Assembly (NCBI GenBank): GCA_037903355.1 | Contig: JBAJFE010000050.1 | Coordinates: 868,001 to 932,000, forward strand | Direction of reading: 5' to 3' | DNA length: 64,000 bases | From: Trichuris trichiura | Taxonomy: Eukaryota; Nematoda; Enoplea; Trichinellida; Trichuridae | Shown here: positions 55,921 through 64,000 of the stretch, one piece after another | Layout: every line of letters begins with the position of its first letter | Numbering within the stretch: the first letter of the stretch is position 1 | Translations under genes and position numbers: made by a program | The notes under the pieces: model-generated | Told to the model about the DNA's origin: nothing | Seen by the model: only the letters and a program-made list of their open reading frames with translations | Databases searched by the model: none

Positions 55921-58900
55921 ATTGAAACTTGGTGCCACCTTGCCTGTGAGAGCGCTCCTGGGACGGTTGTCTAAGAGAGCACAGTCGTGCACTGCGACGC
56001 TTTTGAGGCTTCATTCGTCAACAAATACGCGAAGAGCTTTCCAATAGGTTAACGCTCCGGACTTGAAGACCCACACTTTGAAAGAAGGGATTAGATGGGA
56101 ATAAGAAGGAAAAAAGTGAAAGTGAAGAACAGAGATGGAAAGATTGAGAAATCTACGGCTAATATTCATATGCACGTAGTCAACGGATTGCATGATCTGA
56201 AAACTAGCGTAGGTTTATGCAGAAGTACCTCTGATCTTGCTTGTGTTTCAGACTGTTGACCAGTTTTCCAATACGCTCGTTCTTCACAGGTCACCGTAGA
56301 CCGCATGTACATGTGTGAAATCTGCTGTGCAGATATGATGAAAGCATCGGATATTTCTTTCCATGATTAAGAACCTCTGTTCTGTACTGGTAGTTAGTCA
56401 CACCTTCTTCCACACCGCCTATGTAAAACAATTTTTTATCGTCTGGATACGAAGAGCAGAGTATCGTCATTTTCAATTTGTAAGGCTCTGGAAACAGCCG
56501 TCGTGCTATATTCAGTTGGCATGGCTGAGTTTATCATTACACCGAAGTATTTGTAACATTCTCGCAGTGTTAGCGCGTATGGTTTCAGTCGGCTCCTGAA
56601 GCTCCGCCTGGCTCCGTGAACGTCATTTTTGGCAAACTGGTTTGAATTAAAGGTTTACCCGCCAAAAAGTGAATGGCAGAATCAATTTCTTCGATCATTA
56701 TTTCCCACTCTTTTCCCTGCCAAATCCCAAGGAATGTCGTTTCGGTTTTAATTCTTCGGCGAAAGCCAGGTTCATCCTGGAAAAATCTCGCTTCATGGGT
56801 ACGTAGTTCGGGTAAATGGCCTACTGGTCCCGTCCCAGCCCGCATCATATCCTCCAGTGCCATTCATCAACTCATCATCCCTATGCCGTCCGGGATATGG
56901 TTACAGCACAACTATCGTAAACTTTTCTCATCGGCTCTGAAAACATGTGGCAATAAACGTATTCGCCACAAAAGTAACTGGATATCGTTTCTCCGCTTCG
57001 CATCTTTAAGCTTAATGTCATTCGAAGGGACGTAGCCGCTATTTTCCACACATAACTGGAGGGGCCAGTTGCTGCAAGTTTTCATGTAAGAGCCACATCA
57101 CTGCGCCGACATGAGAGGTAACAGTGTTCAAAATGCAGCAGCTGGTTTGTTAATAACATATATTGTTGTACAAAGCCACATCTCAGCCAGCCGCGCGAGA
57201 GAAAGACGTTGTTCGAGCTTAAATTAAATCCACGTCAAACGGCTAGCTCAACCAATTATGAAAAGTTGAAATGTTTTACAGGGAAGCACAGCAAGAAGAT
57301 ATGAAAAAGTCCAAAGACCTGCTGGCGAATAGGACAAGCAAAAGCCAAGTAAATGTTAAGACATGAAACAACGCTGCATTCGTCTTTCTTGTCGCAATAG
57401 AGCGGAGAGAACACGGCAGAAAACACTGAGTCGCCGCGTCGAAACTTTTGACAGAAATAGGCGTTATTAAAGTAGTGCTTGAACGAATCGTCTGCAGTAG
57501 ATGTTTTTACATCAAATTTGATTTTATCCTGAAAACGCAGTTAGCTGCTGCCGCTATTCCCCTGAAATAAACTTTCTGACTCTGCCTTGTTTTACACTGA
57601 CTTGCTGAACGTTTGCCTTTTTATCAATTGCTGCTTGAGGAAGCACTACAACTTAACGGTTTGAAAGAAAGCCATTTAAGGGAATTCATGAATTAAGTTA
57701 TCCTCGACTTATTTCTGAAACCATAGGTTCTGTTATGTGTGCATAAAACGCTTTAGATGGGCCAGCTTTTGAAGCTGACCCATCAGCGGGTACGATGCAC
57801 AGGGACGCGTGGGCTAATATGGTGCATAAATTAAATTTGACAGAGGATTCTCTTCATAAATAACAGACTTAAAAACTCGCACAGTTTTCGTCTTCTCAGA
57901 AATGTTCTTCAAACTGCGTCAAAAAAGTCTGGAAAGGAAAGATCACGGAGCTACTTTCATTTTTGAGAGAAAAATAAAATTTCCTCATAGAATTTCACAA
58001 CAAAAGAGCACGGTTTTAAAAGCTAATTAACCACTTATGCAAGCACAGATCTTGTCGATGAACAGCACCGTCGCGCAAGTTTCATATGCGATGTAATCAC
58101 AGCGACCATTTTACGTAAGCTCGCGTGAGCTTACAAAACAAACCATTTTCAGTTTTTTTCTCTTGTTTATCACTTGTTTTCCTAGCTGAATATTTCTCTA
58201 ATCGAACCTACAATTTGTTTTTTATTACTCGTTCAAGCTACTATACTACAGGGCAGTTTTATGTTTTTACAAACACTGCATATTATTTACAGTTAAACAA
58301 GCATTACTACATAAGCTGAGCATTTGCTTCACCAGCATCAGTTCCTGCTCACTCCATACGCATCACACTGGAAAGAGAACATGCTGAGGCAATGAACACA
58401 TGGATAACCTAAAGTCTTAAATAAATTGCTTTCCCTGAGAAGAAAGCAGCGTGAATGAAGAGCAATAAATTTAAGGCACCTCCGAAAAAAGCTGACTGCT
58501 TTTTAGCGAATTGAGGCTGAAAAAAGAGAGCTGATGCTCTGAAAACCTTTAGCGTCCCGTCGCGTAGCCATTGCATCATCTGAAGAATGCAGGTTCCATT
58601 CTGCCGAACATGCCGCCACCATGTTCTGCCATTACTAGTAACCAGGCTGGCTATCTTGTTCTGCTCTTACCCAAGACTAGGCTAAAACAGAAGTCTTGTA
58701 TTGAAGCTTAGATTTAATTAACGACAAAATAAGACAACCAGACGATTTACAGTATGACAGCTGGGCTGCTAACAGAAAAGATCTGAATTTCACCTTGCGT
58801 GTGCAACCATTAAAGCACAGCGCTAAACGAATACGGACGACAGATTATTTTACCGCTAACATGTATCCTTAATAACAAACGATCAATAAAATACGCTTCC

Positions 58901-59332
58901 AGTTAAAAGTTTTTGGAGCAATGAATTCATAAAGAGTAACCATCTAGTAAACGGTGAAAATTGCACTTCTGAAGCAGCCGTTTCAGTGCCAAATATTTGC
59001 ACAGCCACGCGAAACATGAAAGCGCAGGTTTACTAAGCCTGACCGAAAGGGATGCTCTAAGCAGCAGATAAAACAAAATAAGCCTTACGTCGCCGTAAAA
59101 CGCACTATTTTGATTCGTGGTTAGTCCACTCAAAAATTTACCGAAAATAGTTCTCCTAGAGCAGCCTGTATTTTGGAATCTGACAGAAACTGTTCATAAA
59201 AGCAAGCTAAGAGTAAGCGCAAAGGTTGTAATTATCATAGTTGAAATGGTACAGATGAAGCAACTACTCTTCGTTGTCCAGGGAAGATTTTGTATACACC
59301 TTCCGATGCATCAAATTAGTTGCCCATTTCAG
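55921..59332. other. region without a firm gene
   Basis: One minus-strand frame at 56585-56863 is discussed separately. Otherwise the open frames are short and unsupported. A fragment near 58647-58690 (TTCTGCTCTTACCCAAGACTAGGC) belongs to the TAAGCC-type repeat seen at 2890, 51000 and 61805. The missing first exon of the protease gene should lie in the last kilobase. Confidence 0.35.
56585..56863 (-). CDS. possible gene or gag-like fragment, 92 aa, unknown
   Basis: The frame has balanced, protein-like composition (MALEDMMRAGTGPVGHLPEL, later FLGIWQGKEWEIMIEEIDSA) unlike neighbouring random frames, and stays open for 279 bp. It has no signal peptide, no recognised domain and no clear splice partners. 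It could be an exon of a longer gene or a decayed retroelement fragment. The overlapping plus-strand frame at 56673-57035 is probably its shadow. Confidence 0.3.
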   Translation of the reverse strand: MALEDMMRAGTGPVGHLPELRTHEARFFQDEPGFRRRIKTETTFLGIWQGKEWEIMIEEIDSAIHFLAGKPLIQTSLPKMTFTEPGGASGAD

Positions 59333-61318
59333 GCTCTGTCAGTAATGGAACAAGGCACGCCGGAGGGTACCCAGTGCGGCAGGCCGCGGTTCTTTCCGTG
59401 GCTGAACAAGAGTAAAACCAATAGAATAATTGGTGGTTGGGAGGCAAAGCCTTTTTCGCTGCCTTGGATGGCTTCAATACAATTTTACCTCAGGGAAAGA
59501 CTTGTACATCTTTGTGGAGCCAGTATAATATGCCTGAATTCTTGCAATGCCACAAACTTGGTGCTCAGCGCGGCGCACTGCGTGATTCAAAAGTAATGCA
59601 CTTATATTTAGTATTACCCCATTGGATGACTTTGAATTTTGAAGATTAAGGTTAACTAAACCTGAACGTCGAATTTCATGTCAAGACGTTCGCTTAGTAA
59701 TTACATACGCTGCTCTACGTGCGCAAAGTTAAACTTAACGCTTAAAATAAGCTTCTAAAGCTACTATTAACGTTATATCCACTCCTAAGCATAGGGTTGA
59801 ATAAATAGCCTGCACATGAGTAATTGTTTCTGCATATAAACAACAATTCTTTAGGGTCTGTTAGTTTCTTAAGGTTTGTTCGAGTTCCTTGCAGCGAAGA
59901 AAGATTTGAACATATCAAGCTTACAGAAAAGTATTACTAGAAATAGCTCGAGAAATACAGTTTCCTGTTGTGACGTTAATATTCGCAGCAATTCATCGTA
60001 GAGTATCCTAGAAAACGTCAAACCTTTTTTAGTGGGAAATTTTTGCCTGCAAATCAAATGGTTCTTGTTGCTGGAACGTATGACTTCATGCTGCCCGAAT
60101 CGAACACAAGACAAATTATTCCGGTGAAATCATATAGTGACGCCGGATATCAAGCTAAAAGTGGCAGGAATGACCTTTTGATAGTGAGACTGGTTCAAAA
60201 TATTCGTTTCTCTGATTACGTCCAGCCGGTATGCCTCCCCAATAGGAAAGAAGTTTTGCCTATTGGCACCTTATGCTTTGTTGCAGGATGGGGAAAACGA
60301 ACAGGTAATTCAACACACTGCTCGCGCACTTTAATTTGGTCTAACACTACGGCTGACCTTTAAAAAATGTTTTACATCTTTTGTGCCGACTTTATATCCT
60401 TTATTAATGTTTCTGCTAATGCGCTTCTCTTTTAACGAGCCTATGATAGTCACAGTAAGCAATAGTGAAGCTAAGGTAAGAAAACAAACGTGACCGTAAA
60501 AAGAAATTAATGCTTCGTATAAAACACAATTAAAATATTCAGGAGTAGCTATGGTAACGTTTAGCAAAGAATGCTTTTAACTTGTCCGTAAGATTTCAGA
60601 ATTGGGGAGAACTAAATTTCAAAGCAGACTTGCCATGGCTGACGTCTACATACGAAGAATGCAGAATTGCAGGCAGCATTTTGGATGGGCGGTATCAAAG
60701 AAACTCCAAATTTGTGCAAGTGGCAACGAGCACAGAAGCACCTGCATGGTAAAATATTAATGCTTTTTTAACCATGCAAATTAAGCCAGAAACACTTAAC
60801 GATTATGCATGCGCGCGTTGCTCGCAAACGATCATTGCTTTTATGTGTAGCAGCGCTGTTTTGAACATACTGGCAGATACATATGCAAATGAAACTTGAT
60901 CATCTGTAACCTTGTAAGTTGAACGCATTCTATTTTTTCATAGCTACTTACACCAGTAGTAACAACAGTTTAGCTTTTCATTAACAGGGTTTGCATGTTC
61001 AAGGTAGCACACTAAGCAAAATAAGTATGCTTCGCTCGTTTAAAATATTTCCATTTAGCTAAGTAGGCTTAAGGCAATTCAATTAGTTCGTACTCAGTGC
61101 TGCATATCATTACGTACATTTCCAGCATATGCTTTTAGAGACAGCGTAGAAGTGTATTTCAGGGAGACTCTGGTGGCCCGTTGATCTGCCAAAGGTCGAA
61201 TGAGTTCGTCGTGTTCGGAGTGACGAGCTACGGAAAAAATTGTTCCCTGGAAAATGTTCCGTCTATTTATACAAAAGTGTCGACGTACTTAGAATGGATT
61301 CAAAACTCACGCGAATAA
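59333..61318 (+). CDS. chymotrypsin-like secreted serine protease (S1 family), first exon missing
   Basis: Exons are 59333-59592, 60033-60304, 60600-60748 and 61163-61318 (TAA 61316-61318), giving 278 residues. Activation would occur at NR|IIGGWEA. The triad is present: His in LSAAHC, Asp in NDLLIVRL, Ser in GDSGGPL. Counting back from the active serine, the base of the S1 pocket (residue 189) is Ser, not Asp (RSTCMGDSGG), which predicts chymotrypsin-like preference for large hydrophobic residues. Other landmarks are QPVCLP, CFVAGWG and a C-terminal YLEWIQ helix. A pro-region cysteine (EGTQCGRP) could link to the catalytic domain. The signal-peptide exon was not found; the frame is open upstream to 59117 but encodes no good signal. 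Secreted S1 proteases are abundant in trichocephalid worms. Confidence 0.85.
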
Positions 61319-61319
61319 A
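61314..61319 (+). terminator. AATAAA overlapping the protease stop codon
   Basis: The stop codon TAA (61316-61318) lies inside AATAAA. If used, this signal would give a 3' UTR of only some 10-30 bases. Confidence 0.4.
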
Positions 61320-61589
61320 GTCATCATATACATTCTACTACCCAGAAAGTTTGAAAATGTGTTCCTATCGATGCGTGGCCGAACCTGGATAGTTTACTGC
61401 AAAACGTTTATAAGAAAGAATGACAAAAATAGCGCATTCACATAAGGAAAGAGCAAAAATGGTGCACAGGACCAATATACAGTACACAAATCATCACTCT
61501 TTGCGGGGTCATGGTATGTTGAGTTTTTTAAAAACCAATTCTTGGTTAGCACTGTAACACAGTCGAATTAATTGGCATGCATTCAAGGT

Positions 61590-64000
61590 TTCTCCGACAA
61601 TCGACCCCTTGATCCTCCCTGATGCAAACAAAGAGCATAGAATCGCCATGGTCCCTTCCGACAGTTTTTTGGGAATAGAAACACTGTAAGTGCTAAATAA
61701 AAGCACTGAGAAAGCAAGAGAACACAAACACCTGAAATGCACTAGAGGAAATGGGAACAAAAAAGTTGGCGGTTATGCTCTCTGCCGTCAAACCGTAACC
61801 TTGCTAGCTATCCTTTTCTGCCTCTATCTAAACTTAAGCCTAAACATCGAACCTACGTTATGGTTTAAGATCAGTTAGCGGCAGAAAAGCATAGCTCGCA
61901 TGCTCTCCAGTAAAGTCAGAGCAGGACAGACACCTGCTTAAGAGAAAAGAACCTGCATTTCTCAAACGGTAGGAAACGCATGACCGATAATGCCCCAGAC
62001 AAAGTAATGGTCAGCTACCCTCACTGCAAAGCTGCTTATGCAAAATCATAGGCATAGGATTAAAACGAATAAACTCATGGAACACTGTTTTCATTTTAAA
62101 CTATGACGTCACAAGTTTTCTAACCGCCCAAATTTAGTTGTATTCTTCTTGTTCATTATCATGCTGCTACCGGTGCTTCTGGCTTTTCATATTTTCATTA
62201 ACGTGAACTTCCTAGGAACGTTACTGCCGCCGTAAACTTGACCTTTTCCGTAGTTTTAATTTTTCTTGGGAGATCCGTTTCAAGAAAATTAAACGCCCTT
62301 AACTTAGCAACGCGGTAAGGGCAAAGTTATTTACGGGGAGATGGATATACCAGTAAAATTCGCTCGGTTTTTTGACATTCTTACTGTGCGGAGGGCAGCT
62401 TATCTAGATATCATACCTGCACATTAGTTTACTGTATTGTGATAAGTCCTTCCACGCTGGTCGGTGGGGCAGCTTTCCTCTGGAGAAGCCCTGTTCGTAT
62501 GTGTAGAGCCGATGTATTGGCTCTATAAAGAACGGGCACTGTTTGACTAGACATGTTCGCGTGTGTATAGCCTAACTATGGGCTGTATAAAGAACAAGTC
62601 TTGGTCAAGAAAACGCCCAAGGAAGCAACCGGTAAGCTCCTTTGTTTTTTGTTTTACGGGGGCAAGTGTTAGCAGTTACTATTAACGTAACAAACTATTT
62701 TTTCTGCGCCATTTTGATACTACGGAAGGGCACACTTAGCAGCACGCGTTCCGCTATCCTTTCGCCAATTCGCATGCTGATTTTCGTGCGTTGAATATTT
62801 AAGACCAAAATGAGTTTACTGCGAAAGTTTCGACTATTCAAGGTTAACCCCATTCGGTGTTTCGACTTGCAGTTTAAGTACTGCGACCGCGGGAAAAGAA
62901 TAGTTGCATGTATAATTGACAGCTCAGTAAAGCATTGTTTGCAATGCGCCATTGAGTTCTCCTATCCGCATTTGTTTTTCTGGCAGCTTTACCTACTTGT
63001 TGCAGACTTCAGAGAAACGAAGCCGGAGTGGCCCCGCCGGAATGGCAGTCTGGAGGCAGTCCAACGGCCATGTGCCGTTAATGGACTCTTGCTCTAGGAC
63101 TGCCAATACGGTTGACGAAGAACGCCGTGGGCATAAGTATTCAAGTCTGTTAAATGGTTTCTTGAGCAGTGGACTGTCCTCTCATGTTCATCGGCCATTT
63201 GCCGTTGGACTGGACTGTTCCATTTTTGGCGTCCTCGCGGTGGAGGACGCAACAATGGAATGCTAATGAAAAACATGGAAGACGATTTCAAAAGGAATAG
63301 TTGCAGGAAGAAAGGAAATTGAACGCCAATAAAGAAGACAGAGAGTGCAAATTACCGCAGAACAGCTAAGGAAAATAAAGACGAAGAAAAAACATCTTTG
63401 CTTAGAATCTGTTGCACTCATTTCTCTATTTTTTACGCCTGCTGCTGGTGCACGCTGGCACCTAATGCCGCAACAGCATAGGCGGCTCCGCTGCTGAATA
63501 TTAAAGAAATATCTGCCTGTTACCATGCACGACTTTCAAATAAACTGAATTGTGAAAATAAATATTCCCTCCGCGAGTGCTCTTATGACCTGTTCGTTTA
63601 TTTGCGAGAGGTTAAAAAGCCTAACTAACTTACAGTGGCGCAAAATTTGTCTTCCTTGCTTCACGAAATGCTGAGCAGTGTTGTGGTCAACTCATTCGAT
63701 TCTTTTGCTTTAAGATGGACTTATTAGTGTAACCTATTTTGTGACTAGCTAACTCACATATGCTAGTACACAATCGACGCTTATTTTACAAGTTTGCCGA
63801 CCGTACGTTCAGGAGCAACTCGATCGAGCGGTGAAAATTTGGTGGAAAGAATAATTACTCAGTAATTATTCTCTTTATGTATAGCGTATTTATAGGTGTA
63901 TAAATGGTAAGTCTAAAAGGAGAGAGTGTACAAAAGCTTTCTAGATCGATAGGTTCGTCTAATCTATTTCTTAAAGCAGAAAAGTTGAGTTCAGTTAGCA
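61590..64000. repeat. copy C of the 5-kb dispersed repeat, truncated by the window
   Basis: 61590-62390 matches 50800-51560 of copy B (shared CCTTCCGACA, ATAAAAGCACTG, AAGCCTAAACAT). From 62390 it carries the GCGGAGGGCAGCTTATCT leader, the two TATAAAGAAC units, the GTAAG donor and body sequence very close to copy A (for example 62810-63097 against 46639-46926). The repeat continues past the window end. Most base differences from copy A inside the open frame change amino acids, so coding constraint is not evident. Confidence 0.7.

Noticed and set aside
56673..57035. 120-aa plus-strand frame
   Set aside because: It overlaps the minus-strand frame 56585-56863 antisense, with no splice context; taken as a shadow.

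Overview
This is eukaryotic nuclear DNA, AT-rich, with GT-AG introns (some as short as 54-59 bp), AATAAA polyadenylation signals and TATA boxes. The gene content points to a clade I (trichocephalid) nematode such as Trichuris or Trichinella: a tau-tubulin-kinase-like CK1 kinase, a chymotrypsin-like secreted protease, and above all two giant genes for multi-cystatin-like domain proteins, a type described from Trichinella. The genus is inferred from gene content, not proven.

Layout. 25-546: 3' exons of an unidentified gene. 1233-2453: a four-exon TTBK/CK1-like kinase. 2454-5951: no supported gene. 6006-22639 (+): a 35-exon gene for a secreted protein of about 2,116 residues with 17 tandem cystatin-like domains, each encoded by two exons. 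24231-24421: a 191-bp foldback element. 24672-25190 (-): an intronless Arg/Ser-rich, protamine-like protein. 25803-27515: a mobile element with about 330-bp inverted terminal repeats, its own TATA box, a leader intron and a 121-residue ORF. 29854-40256 (-): a second multi-cystatin-like gene, 26 exons and 12 domains, convergent with the first. 43252-44203 (-): a probable small secreted cysteine-containing protein. 46190-50790, 50800-55920 and 61590-64000 (cut by the window edge): three copies of a decayed repeat of about 5 kb whose leader is related to that of the 1.7-kb element. 59333-61318 (+): a chymotrypsin-like protease whose first exon is not resolved.

The main result is the architecture of the two cystatin-like genes. 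Each domain is an A exon (helix, strands, first cysteine) plus a B exon (a YS..C motif and the last three cysteines). Introns between these exons are phase 0, so A/B pairs can duplicate without breaking the frame. In the plus-strand gene domains 3-14 are a three-domain unit (alpha-beta-gamma) repeated four times. The minus-strand gene has one such triplet and also a very recent single-domain duplication that includes introns. The four type-2 cystatin cysteines are kept, but the protease-blocking QxVxG loop is absent in every domain, so these look like long, glycosylated, secreted cystatin-fold scaffolds rather than classical inhibitors.

A second observation is a short motif in several dispersed repeats (CTGATGA or CTGAAGA, a 5-bp helix, then GAAA) that matches the conserved half of the hammerhead ribozyme core. 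Helix I and the cleavage site could not be identified.

All exon boundaries were read by eye from reading frame, splice consensus and repeat logic; no alignments or transcripts were available.
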